Shown: positions 35,711-47,864 of the stretch, in pieces
Layout: every line of letters starts with the position of its first letter
How positions within the stretch are numbered: position 1 is the first letter of the stretch
Assembly (NCBI GenBank): GCA_000711775.1
Contig: ARYC01000433.1
Location: 62,001-126,000, forward strand
DNA from: Oxytricha trifallax
Lineage: Eukaryota; Ciliophora; Spirotrichea; Sporadotrichida; Oxytrichidae
Reading direction: 5' to 3'
DNA length: 64,000 nucleotides
Notes under the pieces: model-generated
Seen by the model: the letters and a program-made list of their open reading frames with translations, nothing else
Told to the model about the DNA's origin: nothing
The model's database searches: none
Translations under genes and position numbers: made by a program

Positions 35711-36129
35711 TATTGTAGGTATACATTCGAAATTGGGAAATTAAATATATTTAAATTTATAATTAATTAAATTATTGGCAGTTAAAGTTGGCCAATTTAA
35801 ACGATCTTGGGCTCATTTGATAGGAAGTTTAAAATTAAATGGACTTTACTAGCGGCGGTACTATTTTATCGCATCCCTGGAGCGATATAACTTGACTTAT
35901 ATTAAATGCCTCTAAATTTATTAAATTATTGCTTCCTATTTAAGTCAAGTTATATCGCTCCAGGGATGCGATAAAATAGTACCGCCGCTAGTAAAGTCCA
36001 TTTAATTTTAAACTTCCTATCAAATGAGCCCAAGATCGTTTAAATTGGCCAACTTTAACTGCCAATAATTTAATTAATTATAAATTTAAATATATTTAAT
36101 TTCCCAATTTCGAATGTATACCTACAATA
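35711..36129. mobile_element. Foldback element, 189-bp near-perfect arms
   Basis: Left arm 35711-35899 and right arm 35941-36129 are inverse copies of equal length with very few mismatches, separated by 41 bp. The inner part of each arm (ACTAGCGGCGGTACTATTTT) is strikingly GC-rich for this region. Ends read TATTGTAGGTATAC. No coding frame and no obvious target duplication. Confidence 0.85.
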
Positions 36130-37045
36130 ATAAAATAGTATTAACTTTGAGTAACATTCTTAAATTCAAAACTGTTTTATAAAAAATTATTTATTAAAAA
36201 AAATCAAGTAAAAAAAGTGATAAAAATCTTTAAATATAGATGTGATACAAAGTTTTTCCCACCCTTAATTGAAATATTGAATTTTATAAGAAAAAATTGA
36301 CTTATGGAACTGCAATAGTTTCAAATGAAAAAATATTTTAAAAAAATCATAATTAAAATTGTAAAGTTTGAAATCCTTTAATAAATGTTCTCTTTACACA
36401 TTTTATGATATTATTAATAGATCCAATAAATCCCATTTACATTGAATGATCTTTATTCTTACTTGAAGACTTGAAACTAGAAGAAATTGATAATAATTGA
36501 CAAGATGATTACATTTATAAAGGTAAATAAGAAACATGTAATTATGAAAATGAGAAATTTATTCATTAATTTCCAGCAAAATAATATAATTAAAAAGCAT
36601 TCTATAAAAATAATTGACTTTATAATGATATTAATAATTGAACAAACACTATGAATTATTATATTTTTTTAGAAATTATGCCTTTATTGTTCCATATATA
36701 CTACATGAAGTTGATGCAAAAAGAGACCAAAATTTATATTAATTATCTCATAGTTTTACAACTCAAATGTAACATTTATTCATTGATTCAACTATAGTGT
36801 ACTTCATTTACTACTAGGAGCTCTTTGAGACACTAAGTAAGAAATACCTTAATTATCTGACCTTATTATATAAAGCTTAAGCTCCTTTCTTATTTTCAAT
36901 AATGCTTGGTATCCTCATAAACATGATTCACTGGATTTCAAGAAGTGCTCAATTAGACTGAATGTTTAAAGAAAATCATTTATAAATTATATCTTCAAAG
37001 AAAATATAAATGCTTATATATTTTATATATAAAATAAATAGCTAT
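36130..37045. other. AT-rich germline-limited DNA
   Basis: No coding island or element end that I can support. Confidence 0.4.
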
Positions 37046-37049
37046 ATCG

Positions 37050-37720
37050 AAGACACAAATAGACATCAATGCTGGTTCACAAGGCCTAGATTATGGAATG
37101 TATCTAGGACACTGTTAAGTTTTATATCATCATTATTGTTTATTTCTTATATTAATTGATTTAATTATAATAAATAAATAGGTTTATTAATAGAAACAAA
37201 TAATTACAGAAGATATAGGTGAAAGCTATTCTTGAAAGTAAATTAGCTAGCAAATGACATGATCAAATAATACAGTTGCAGCTAGTAAATACTATAAATG
37301 TCCTGATGGTATTTTATATTTTCATAAAAGATGGTAAAACTTATAAGATCCAAAGTCTTAAGCAATCTTAATGATAAAACCTAAGTTAATTAAATTGAAA
37401 GAGAATGCTAATGCCTTAAACAGAGGGTACAAGCAGGACAAATGAAAGATTCTAGTTATTAACGAAGAAAAGATGCATATAAAATAAACTCCCAATGTTT
37501 AATTACATTTATAGAATGTGAATGATTGTGATAGTCGACCTTGCTTCGTAAAAAGCTCCCAAAGCACTTCCGTAATGAAAGCAAAAGCTTAGGAATGCTA
37601 AAAAGACAGTTATAATAAGCGGAAATCTGAGAAGGAGCAAATAATTTCAAGATTATCTTTAGATTGTGCTTGAATTTTTCACACTACTCTAACAAAACCA
37701 GACAGTTGTATCATTACAAA
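37050..37720 (+). CDS. Candidate MDS locus, plus strand, with in-frame TGAs
   Basis: A first piece (37050-37112) reads DINAGSQGLDYGMYLGH and is followed by about 80 bp of AT-rich DNA, perhaps an IES. From about 37195 one frame runs to beyond 37670: SNNTVAASKYYKCPDGILYF, KENANALNRGYKQDK, DCDSRPCFVKSSQSTSVMKA and SYNKRKSEKEQIISRLSLDC. TGA interrupts it at four points without a change of frame. Codon structure is good. The minus-strand frame at 37459-37650 is its shadow. No family recognised. Confidence 0.5.
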
Positions 37721-37724
37721 TTAA

Positions 37725-39500
37725 TATAAAAATATTTTATAACTAACAATTTAAAGTAATGATAACTTTTATTAAAGTCAGCTGTCATATTTTACATCAT
37801 AAGATTGATAAGTAACAATAATTAAGATAATATAAGAGAGAACTACTGAGATTTAAGATAGTTCAAATAATTCCTTGATCTCATTTAGAAATTTAATATA
37901 ATTAAAAAAATAATATCTAAATGATAAATCCACTATTTATGAGAAAGAGACCTAGAGGTATTCAAGATTTAGTTATACTTTAGCAAAAATGTCAAGAACA
38001 GCGAAAAAAATGAATTATTTCAACTAGATGATGTAAACAATACTATAAAAGCATAAATAATAGTCAGTTAGATTAAATATTTACAAACTTTTAAATTTAA
38101 ATTAACATTCCAAAAGTAGAAAATAGGCACCAAATATATGATGTGAACGGAACTTAAATTAATGCGTAAGCCCATAAACTCACAGTTTATATCTTTTATT
38201 TATAATCGAATATTAAGTAGGCTTAGGCATTTTAAAACTGAATTTAGTATTAATTATCATAAAAAAAAATTATAATTAAAATGACTCTGTAAAGGAACTA
38301 TTTCAAAATAAATATTGTCATTTAGTTATTTTATTCATTTTAATGATGTTTACTAGTATAACAATTAGTCAAACACCGACTTCACCCAAATATTGATGCT
38401 TATGCATTCGCACTTACCAAGAGATCTGTGAAAACCAATGACAACGGTGGTGATGTAAAGACATTAATAAGCGTAACTCGAGCCATACGAATTACTCAGT
38501 CAGTGTATCATCGATATTTTACCTTAAAATATAGGAGAATTCAATTTTATTTAAAAGAAATTGTCTGTTTTCAACAAAGTTTCAAACATCTATAATAGAT
38601 TAAATTGAATTTCAAGCGCTTAAAAGAACAAAGAGGATTTATTGGTAAGCTAATAAATCAGGGTGAAAGATGAGACTAATTTTCAAATGCATTAATTTCA
38701 TAAAAACTGTCAATAATTAACAATATATAATTATTAAGAATATTTACAAAATTACATGCTATTCAATACTTTAAACATTAATATAAAATTTCAATATATT
38801 GATTGTTTTTATAAAAATTAAATGGTAAATAAATATTCATGTAAAAGTTAAAGATGATTTTTTATTAAAAATTCAACAAAAATAATTGTTCATTTCTAAT
38901 GCTTCTATAATAAAATAAAATCATGTTATGCCTGGATGAAAATCAAGCAATAATAACTTTTGGTACATTTGAATACAGCAATTTTATATTGAAGGTTGAA
39001 GAGATGCGTATATTATATTCATTATAAAGAATAATTAATAAATTCTATCAACTAAACAGATTATAAGTTACTTCTAATTCTGTAAATTTACCAATATAAA
39101 AGTCATTTTAAATCTTATACCTTTTAGAGTAAAATTCCTTTCTGTGGCACTCCTAGTTTGTTTACTACCTTAAAATAATACTGATAGGAGAAAATAAAAA
39201 AGAAATCAAAATTGATCTCTATTTTAAACATCCTAAACTAAAAGTAACCATTATTATTTATTACTGTAAATATATACATTGTTTGATCTGAAATTAGTTA
39301 GTGAGATATTTGTATATATTATTGTCTTCGGGTTTCCCTTGATTGCTGAATCTCATACTGTCAGTGAGTTTCCGCGATCTCAGTGTACCGGTGGTTTCTC
39401 ATTTTTTAATTTTTTGCCATTTTTATGCAATCATGGATAATCAGAGTACTCTTAGTCTTCACTTCTCATTGAGTCGCCTATGATTTCCAAAAGCAGACTT
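37725..39500. other. AT-rich germline-limited DNA
   Basis: Mostly AT-rich. A GC-richer patch near 38380-38500 has no frame I can defend; the patch at 39330-39500 may belong to the neighbouring coding segment. Confidence 0.35.
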
Positions 39501-39515
39501 TGCACCTACAACTTC

Positions 39516-39653
39516 TCAGATTATATCGAAATGAGAATCTTCGTCTCCACCTGGAGTTGTAGTACGAGGCTCTTCGGACACAGTGTTTATCCGCGCATTA
39601 GTAGCACTGCTGTAGTCCAGGTATCCACTTCCCACGCACCCAACTCCATCAGC
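39516..39653 (-). CDS. Candidate MDS coding segment, minus strand
   Basis: 46 codons bounded by TGAs with very strong codon bias (many G-first codons): GCVGSGYLDYSSATNARINT then VSEEPRTTTPGGDEDSHFDI. Beyond the lower TGA the same frame continues as EVVGAKSAFGNHRRLNEK, and further down as ETTGTLRSRKLTDSMRFSNQ (near 39330-39390). On the upper side another frame reads NLPELMELGAWEVDTW. GC content is well above the flanks. The plus-strand 89-codon frame here is a shadow. Family unknown. Confidence 0.55.
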   Translation of the reverse strand, partial: ADGVGCVGSGYLDYSSATNARINTVSEEPRTTTPGGDEDSHFDII

Positions 39654-39699
39654 TCAGGCAGGTTGGTGTTCCATGTTTACTCAACAGTAATAAATAATA

Positions 39700-39981
39700 A
39701 TTGCTTATTTTATCTTTTAATATATTTTGACTCAATGGGATTGCCTTAGATTGAGACTGTAAGTCAAATGTGAAGCAAACAAGATGTCTATATAGCCTAA
39801 ATTATAAATACTGAAATCAAGCTTCTCTCTAATTCAATGAGGAAAGTGGATAAAATTATGATGAAACGAGTAATGAGGATGAGACAAGTGGAGTTGTTAT
39901 TTTAATGCAAAGTTTGAGATTAATCGAATGAAATTAAGAGAGGCCTCTGTATTATACTTATAATTTACAAATAACTTTATA

Positions 39982-40012
<31 letters not shown>

Positions 40013-41707
40013 ATTAAAATTATATTTAACCTATATGTTCATTGCACTGTAACTTTGATAGTTTCAGTATTTTTAGTCTATTTAGAGAGAAAACCACATC
40101 ATAATTACTTGTAAACTCCCTTTTACATAGTGCTCTAGCAATGTAAAAGTAATCATCTGTGCATGAATCTGCAAGTAGCATTATAATGATGATGTCATCC
40201 ATCTTGGTTTTCTTTCAAGTCTAAGCAAAATCATATCACCAATTATCTATTATATTGGTTTAATTTAATTAACTGTTTTAAACAGAAGATGTAATTAAAA
40301 CTCACAAATAAATAAAATGGAAGTTGATATATGCAAAGTAATTAAAGAATTGAAGTGACCAATTTTAAAATGACTTTATATATATATATATATATATATC
40401 ATTGATAAATAAAGAAGATTAAGTTTAATTCAACCCAGAGAGTGCCCAGTAAATCCACAAATAATTCTGAATATGCTTCTTAAATTTTGTCAGAGATTTT
40501 AACAAAGGCCTTGATGTACCTATTTACAATAAGAGCAAAATATGTTTCTAAATATTGTTTTTTATATAAAACAACCAATTGATATATGTTTTATATATAT
40601 TCTAAACTCAAATTTTAATAAGGAATTTAAGAAATGAGCTTTCACTCTTCATTATGGAGCACTAGATATATCTAAATTTAAATAAATGTATATAGCTAGA
40701 TTATCTAGTCTGTAATATTGTGATAGAGCTTAACAAACAAATAATGTAAGACACTTTAAAAATGAATATTAATATATAATTTTGTTTCATTAATTTAAAT
40801 ATGTTTCAAGTTTTCTTCAATAATTACCACTATAAACTAACTTATTATACTGAGATAGGACATCGTCAGATATTAACATATTCTCCAACTTACCGAGTTA
40901 AAGTGCTCTGAGCAATGTTTAGATTAACTCTGGCGGTTTTATCGCAGTTGACTTGTCAAAATTGAATCATATTATTTATTTTAATAATAATTAGATTTGA
41001 TAATTTCTAATTTAATGGGCTATTTTACAATAAAGTATTAATCATTCTGTAATATGGAGTCATCTGCTTCATGATCTACGCATGATTTATATATTTGTAA
41101 TTTGTATATTGTGTTGCTAAATGCATTACAACAGCTTAATTTTGCTTAACTGCTTGTCATTTCTAAATGCTTTAATGAAATCAACTGATGATACTTACTA
41201 TTTCTCATGTAAAAAATAAAATTAGAGTAATGTCGATAATAGAACAAAAATCAATTTTAGCTTAAGTTAATGGCAACTCTTTAATGATTAAAACGAAGAT
41301 ATAAAACATTCAAGAAAACTATTTAAAGAGACGCTCTATTCTCATTAGATAAACTGTAGTAAAAAACAAGTTTAACAAATTCAAGCAAAATTTACCTGGC
41401 ATTTTGTGAAATAAATTCTTCAAAATTTACTGTTTAATAGTTCTATAAAGGTAATCAAGTTTTTTAAGTCCAAAATGTCTAATTTTACACTAAAGTTTCA
41501 GGCCATCATGCAAGTTAGTCAATACTTGTATATACTTAAATATTATTTATTTATAATTTGCATAGAATATTTGATTGTAATCCACATATAATCAACATCA
41601 ATAGACAATAAAAACCCCACATTTAAACCAATATCTTTTTCTTTTTTATAATTTAAAAATGACAACTCAAGTAAACTTTTCTTGCAATATCCTTGAGTAT
41701 CTCTTGC
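39700..41707. other. AT-rich germline-limited DNA with TA tracts
   Basis: Long (TA)n tracts at about 39984-40012 and 40377-40400. No coding frame or element end recognised. Confidence 0.45.
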
Positions 41708-41785
41708 AGTCAAAAACCCAAAACCCCTTAGTGATGTTTATAAGTGCTTTGATTTGTAGGGATATTGGTTGGGGTTACTAATTAA

Positions 41786-42850
41786 ATGCGAGACAAAAAT
41801 AGCAAGCTTTTGGGGTCTATTTATGATGAAGAGTATATAGATTTAGTGTTTAAACTGCGATATGGATGTGATATATACAGTGAATAAGTCAAACCAGTAT
41901 TAAACTACAAGTCTATTGCGCTACTCTTAAGCGTAGTCCATCAACTGTTCGCTCTCACTGCTTGAAAGCTATGTAATTAAAGCAGTAATAGCTGAATTCT
42001 AAGCCTAAGAGAAAGTCAAAGTTTCTATAGAAGCATATTGACTATCTTATTAAATGAAAAAACCTTGAAGTATAGGGCTCACTTCTCTCTCGCCCATCAA
42101 GCTACTATGTTTCACCGCCAGTTCCCTGAGTTGAAGATCTTTGCATAGTCTGTTGCAAACATTTATAAACGAAATGGCATCTCTTACAAAGGTGTAAATC
42201 GTATTAGGAGAGTAATTGATTTCACTCTGCCATTTTACAATAACAACTTAAATTATATTTATAATTAAATGCAGAGAGCTTAATAGAATAATATAAAGTT
42301 TATTCATGCTGACGAGGCTGTGTTTACTTTCAACATTTTCATCTAGAAGCATTGGTTTAAGAGGCATAATATTGAAGTATATGACTAGAAAGTCAAGGCA
42401 TAAACAATAAAAATTCTTGGAGGAATTAGTGAGGATACAGGTTTTGAGACTTATGTTATTCATCCTCGCTCAATAAAGATAGAGAAGTATATAAAGTTAT
42501 TAGAACAGCTGAGAGAGAAGTACCCTGAATAAGAGATTATACTGTTTGTTTATAATTTTCTGTTCATAAGACTGAAGAAACAAGGAAGAGTTATTGAACA
42601 ACTTAGAATAAATAATGCCTGTGCTCAAAGTACCCTACAGTCCATAGTTTAATGGAATTGAGTTTTACTGGGGAATATCAAAAGGTCATTTCAAGAAACT
42701 GCTGCTATACCAATTAATGCATGACCTACCTATCGATACAGTAGACTTTATTAAAAGTTCAGCGAAGAGAGTATATAATTAATAATCTTAAAGTGTGCTA
42801 AGGAAGGGATAGTGAATGTATATAAATTAGTTTTGTAGTTAAGTTAATGA
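41786..42850 (+). pseudogene. TBE 42-kDa transposase, element D (frameshifted)
   Basis: ATG 41786, TGA 42848. It closely follows N and keeps the segment that N lost (KILGGISEDTGFETYVIHPR). Breaks include a missing A in SIALLLSVVH (41937 region) and an extra A in the ATTAAATGAAAAAACC stretch. FIHADEAVFTFN and the FNGIEFYWG block are recognisable. Confidence 0.82.
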
Positions 42851-42859
42851 ATATATAAG

Positions 42860-43602
42860 TCACATTTAAAATACTTTAGAGTGAGCTGGCTTCTCTTTCT
42901 TTCCTTCTACTTCTTGCTTCTCTCCTCCTAAGTTTTTTCTCTTGCTGCCAGCTCCTGCATCTATGTTCATTGACTCTGAAGGCTAAATATTTGAATTTAG
43001 TCTCTTTCTAACTTAATACTTTGTCTGCGACTTTCGCTCTTTGTGAAGCTTGCTCTATTCCTTCATCAAGAAGATGCCAGTAGAATCTAGTACCTAATTT
43101 TTCTAAAGAGTTAAGCTTGAAATCTTATTTGAAATATAAGGGTGCTTCTGCAGCTCTGATAGCAAACTCTCACTTATCTTGATCCCTCGTTTGTCCTTAT
43201 CTTCTGAAAAGATGCTGTACCTTTTCTTATGAGATTCTTGAATAATTTCTTTCAAGGAATCACCTTTAATTGTTGCAAGTATGCCAAAGAAATAGTTACT
43301 TTCAAGTAGTTTATTTGACAACTGCTTATTAGTAGGCAGGTACTGCGAAACCTCTTGATCATTTATTGCATCATCGTATAAGTTAGTCACTGAGATTTAT
43401 GTATAGTTTTGAATATCTGCAAACTTTACATCGTAAGTTTTCAATGCTTTCTTTTCTTGGCAGAGTATCGCTCTTAGAAATTAAATTTTAGTACCTTCCA
43501 TCGTTGGCAAGAAAAAACCAACTACATAATCAAGATTATTTGCTATAAGTTGATTACCTTGCTGCACCAGATAGTGATGCAAATCCTCCTTGCTTCTAAA
43601 TC
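42860..43602 (-). pseudogene. TBE 22-kDa gene, element D (5' truncated)
   Basis: Lacks the start because the element ends at 43602. It keeps NLYDDAINDQEVSQYLPTNK and NYFFGILATIKGDSLKEIIQ, then the intron-2 site (43103-43128), whose donor GT has become AT. The second exon is open to TGA 42860 with DAGAGSKRKNLGGEKQEVEG. The second-exon frame is conserved with N despite decay elsewhere. Confidence 0.75.
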
Positions 43603-44185
43603 ATATTGATAAGTTTACCTATTCCTTAGTAATCCGTTTTTTCATTATTTTTTTATTTTTGGTTAATTAAATATCAGAATACTGATTTTCATAATTTATA
43701 AGTTCCCTCTATGAACTCAAAAATCTCTTAGGCTTAGCTCTTTTTATTTTTGATTAAAACTTTAAATTTAATTATCATAATTTATTTCTTTTGAAAGTGA
43801 ATCTTCATTTGTGAGTTTTCTAATAAATTTAAACATATTTATCCAGGCAAATCTCTTTTAGTTTTTACAAATTCATTTGTATGATAATTTTAATGATATC
43901 ACTAATATTTATATTTTAATGAAAGAGTGATCCACAGGTAGAAGAAAACTTGTTGAAAAATAATATTATTATACAGAATAGAAACGTTACAAAAATGTAT
44001 CACTATTAATTATTTTATTTTTTTCTTCTATCCATTTATTGCTGGATTAAATTAATTAATATTTATAGTTTCTTTTTTATATTCTGAATCAATCTTAAAT
44101 AAAGAAAAATCCTCAAAACAATCAAATTTTTTTATGTATTTTTATTTTTTATACAATTTGAAGATCTACAATAATTAGCTTGATA
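43603..44185. other. AT-rich germline-limited DNA
   Basis: AT-rich sequence directly after the broken end of element D. No other TBE end is present here. Confidence 0.4.
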
Positions 44186-44189
44186 TTTC

Positions 44190-44420
44190 TTACAGAAGCA
44201 AAAGTAGCATGATACTCAACTGTATTCATTCGCTAATGAATATAAGGCATAAATTTTATGCAAAGCTGGTTATTTACATACAGTACAAGTAATCCCAGAT
44301 AACCCTAAATATTAAGAGAATAGAATTAAATAATAATTTTATAATTTCAACAGCTGTAATATTTCAAATATTGATGAATCTATTTTGATTTTCTAAACAA
44401 AAGCGCTTAACTAATATTGA
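44190..44420 (+). CDS. Candidate MDS coding segment with TGA stop, plus strand
   Basis: 76 codons in one frame, with TAA/TAG as Gln, ending in TGA 44418: HDTQLYSFANEYKAQILCKA then GYLHTVQVIPDNPKYQENRI and CNISNIDESILIFQTKALNQ. Purine-rich first positions and a local GC rise support it. No start. Family unknown. Confidence 0.5.
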
Positions 44421-44424
44421 TATA

Positions 44425-45845
44425 ATTAACCATTTAATAAAAAATCATGTACTTAATATAAAATAAGAATATTTCTTTATTTTTGTTTACATATTAAGAA
44501 TTAACTAAGACGTTTTTAATGACTCATTGAATTGACACTTTAAATTAAACCATCATATTTTCAAGTTATTAATTAAATTTTCAAATTTGTGTTAAACTTT
44601 AATAGTTAAAAATGGAATCTAATTTCTTACTCTTATTTATGCGTTTTAAATAGCTAAAATTGTTGACCAAATAATAAATATGAGTTTTCTAATGTTTTAG
44701 CTGCTATCAGCTCCCAGTTTAAAATTAATAATTATACATTTAATTTATACTTTATTATTTATATTGAGTAAATCACTTCATTTTTTAATCCAATATAATA
44801 CAGACCATAGATCTAAAGACTTGTTTTATCATCATGATAATAATAACATATATATGAATTTTAAATTTTAGATTTTTCTTTCCACTATGAATTTTCATAA
44901 ATATTAGGATACGAACAATTAGAGTCCAGATAGGAAAATAAAAGGAAGTCAAATCAACTTTAAATTTAACAATTTTAAAATATTATACATTATTAAATAA
45001 AAGATTTGAATTATAAGGTTAAAGTGCAAAAACAAAATCAGAGTGCATTATTCATTAAGTTGAAAAAATTAAATCAATTAGCTATTAAAGGAAAGAGCTT
45101 AATTTTTATTAATTTTTACCAATTTTATTGAGTAAGTAAATTTAATTTTAATGGTATTGTCAAGAATAACATTATCTTTGCATATTTGTATTTATATTTA
45201 CACATAAAATTTTAATTATGTAATCAGCAAATAAATACTCTAAAATATTTAATTGAGAGAATCAAATTATTATGATAATCATTCCAGCAAATAATATCTA
45301 TATCTCTTTTTAAGTAGGATAGATCGTAATCAAGTTTATAGAATCAAATAAATATATACTTATATAATTTATTAATAAGAAAAACATCATTGTTATCACT
45401 TAAGGATAGCACAAATAATTTACTACCATTGCTGTAATTTCTACTTTTTCTAATAACAGGAAAGTATTATAGAAAATAAAAAATATAAAAGAAGCTTTTA
45501 GGACCTTATATTTATAAATATCAAACACTAAATAAAAAATTAAGTTACTTTAGATAATTATTACTTAGCATTTTAAAAAAAAATTTCAAAATGCTCTAAA
45601 CTCTAAATTAAATTGTTAAATAATTAACCTATTTGGGTAGATAACAAATTTAAATGAATTTCCATATTCATTTTATATTATATGTGAATATTTATTAATT
45701 AAAATTATGATTAACTTAAATTAAAACTGATTATAATTAGAAATATATAATTAAAAATGGATCAGAGAGGTTTCAGAGCACAATAGCATCAGTAAGTAAT
45801 ACAATTTAAATATCCTTATTTCTTAAACTATTTCTTATTTATTTA
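44425..45845. other. AT-rich germline-limited DNA
   Basis: AT-rich, with TA tracts; no coding island recognised. Confidence 0.4.
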
Positions 45846-45895
45846 CACAAAAATTATGCTACAGACTTAAAGTCAATACTATCTCAAACCGAAAG

Positions 45896-46291
45896 ATGAG
45901 AAAATATTATTAAATATCAGTAATTAGCACAAAATATAATGCGTAAATCGTATATTTAGGAGAAAGCATTACAAACACATAAAACGCTAATAATATCCTA
46001 AGCCTGTACAAATATACACCATTCACAAATACTAATCCTGCTTCGCTCAAATGCAATGATTTTAAAAATCTAAATAAATAAAAAAATAATCATAGTAATA
46101 AATATGAACAGTTAGATATTTTACAAACAAAATTGTAAAAGTGTTCTTTATACTTAGACATTTTTTTAAAATAAATTATCTTTAATATTATGTGCAATTA
46201 TGAATTAGTGACTGTTTTATGCATTTATTTTTTATTTACTATATTTCCTATTCTTTTGTACTAAGCATTAATTAAAGTGGTTTCAAATTGA
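45896..46291 (+). CDS. Candidate MDS: 131-codon frame, hydrophobic C terminus
   Basis: ATG 45896 to TGA 46289, open only with TAA/TAG as Gln. N-terminal part: KYNAQIVYLGESITNTQNAN, then LSLYKYTPFTNTNPASLKCN. The last 40 residues are hydrophobic (CIYFLFTIFPILLYQALIKV), suggesting a membrane anchor. The frame extends upstream beyond the ATG (NTISNRK), so the true start may lie earlier. The second half is AT-rich and could already be IES. Family unknown. Confidence 0.4.
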
Positions 46292-46329
46292 TCAAATCAT
46301 TTCACCAACTGTTTAAATTAATCTATAAA

Positions 46330-46425
46330 TTGTTTCGAATTTGATTGTCTATTTATCATCTTGTTTGTTGTTGATTTGTATCCAATGTAATTTCCGTACC
46401 TTCCTATTTACTACATAGTAAAAAT
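46330..46425 (-). CDS. Possible MDS fragment, minus strand (weak)
   Basis: Small GC rise; the minus strand reads EGTEITLDTNQQQTR, then TGA, then QIDNQIRNNLQINLNSW. The piece is short and interrupted, so it is only a hint. It may join the minus-strand pieces at 46.7 and 47.7 kb. Confidence 0.25.
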
Positions 46426-46669
46426 CCTTTTCTTAGCATGAAAAAATATTAACATGAACACAAATCTCTGTAAATTAGATAGTAAAATAATTAAATATTT
46501 CTCTTAACTTTTATCTTTTGAGTATATGTTAAATATAGTTGAGTAAATTAAAGATTATTTTTATAAAAAATTTAATGAAAAGCTAAGAAGATTTTAGGAT
46601 TTTTATTGTAAAATTTGTATAAATAAAAATTATTTTTCTAATAAATCAAACAAATATAAAAACCCTCCC

Positions 46670-46868
46670 TTTTTATGAAAGTTGTTAACACAATTTAATC
46701 CCCCCAATTTGAAGCTTTTATATTTCCTTTTAATTGTGATTTTTGTCAGAAGCCAAATGGCTGTTCCAATAAAAGCAAGGATTATTGGAAGTATATCAAA
46801 TAAAATCAACTTTATCTTATTTGAAGAGACATTTTTTATATCCCAGTTAAAGATAATTACAATTGAAT
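46670..46868 (-). CDS. Candidate MDS: transmembrane segment, minus strand
   Basis: A frame on the minus strand gives a clear membrane helix followed by a basic stretch: LILFDILPIILAFIGTAIWL then LTKITIKRKYKSFKLGG. This is a stop-transfer pattern, as at the end of a type I membrane protein. The plus-strand 62-codon frame here is its shadow. It lies 0.8 kb downstream of a Cys-rich segment on the same strand. Confidence 0.45.
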
Positions 46869-47184
46869 GATAAAAGAGTTTCCTATGAACTTATTGTGTA
46901 TGATAAATATGTTAACATGTCATCGACAATCTAAGGGCATCTTAAATAAAACTATTTGCCAATAAAATTGCTTAAATATAGTTAGTTTATATTCTGATCA
47001 TCACTGCCTGAGGATTGTTTCTCTTATGTATCAATGAACTATCAAATTTAAATATGCAAATGCTAACTATATTAGGCAAGAGATGTAAATCAACAAAGCA
47101 TGCAAATTAAATAAAACATTTTGTTTAATCCCAAAGAATGATAAGAATTGAATTGAAAGAGGTTTGCATTTTATATTTATTCTC

Positions 47185-47200
47185 ATATATATATATATAT
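47185..47200. repeat. (TA)n tract
   Basis: Short TA repeat within AT-rich DNA; similar tracts occur near 421, 9428, 21545, 22948 and 34099. Confidence 0.8.
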
Positions 47201-47659
47201 TATTTTGAAAAATCCCCAGACTGCTACATTTTACAAAAAATAATTTATAATATAATGGTATTACTTGTTATTGAGACTTTTTAAAAGATTCTAAAAGGAT
47301 TATTATAAACATTTAAAATTTTTTATAAATCTATTAATAATCAAGCTAAACTATAATTGTTTAAATAAAGTAAAATAGCTTATTGTTAATTAAAATTTAT
47401 TTGGAGTAAAAATTTGATCTTAGTGATTTTTAAAAAAAATCATAAAGTTAGACTATTTTATTTAAATAATTTAGCTTTGAATATCTTATTAATTGTTAAA
47501 AATTCTATTTTACTACTATCTAATCCACAAAATAATTCAATCATTCAAGCATTAAAATAGTTTCCCAAATTAATTCATTAAAAATAATAAAATATTATAA
47601 TTTTTAATAAGTAGATCCAGATAAACCATAAATATTAATTATATATTTCAATTTAAAAA

Positions 47660-47860
47660 GAAAGTGCCATTATAGCCTGTGCATTTAGCACATAGACGAC
47701 CTTAATAACATTCGGCACATTAAGAATTTAGTCCCACTCTAAAAATATTAAATTAGTTGATTATTACCAGCCATGCTTATTTATAAAGTCATTTGAAGGC
47801 CTACATTGATTAGTTATGTTAACCACAATATCCAGAATTAACAATTGTCATATCTCTTCC
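47660..47860 (-). CDS. Candidate MDS: Cys-rich segment, minus strand
   Basis: The minus strand reads NSQCAECYQGRLCAKCTGYN at its lower end, a C-x2-C...LC-x2-C-x-GY pattern seen near the end of large beta-helix or cysteine-rich surface proteins of ciliates. Other pieces (NITNQCRPSNDFINKHGW, MTIVNSGYCGQHNQSMQAF) lie in adjoining frames, so there are frame changes. With the membrane helix at 46.7 kb it suggests one surface-protein gene on the minus strand; that link is inference. Confidence 0.4.
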
Positions 47861-47864
47861 TTAA

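Larger units (their letters stand above)
41711..43602 (+). mobile_element. TBE element D, truncated: left part only
   Basis: Left end CAAAAACCCAAAACCCC at 41711 (one base changed), preceded by AGT. Subfamily as N. Transposase and most of the 22-kDa gene are present. Homology to N stops abruptly at TTCTAAATC (43602), inside the 5' part of the 22-kDa gene; the kinase gene and right end are missing and AT-rich DNA follows. Deletion or imprecise excision are both possible. Confidence 0.88.
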
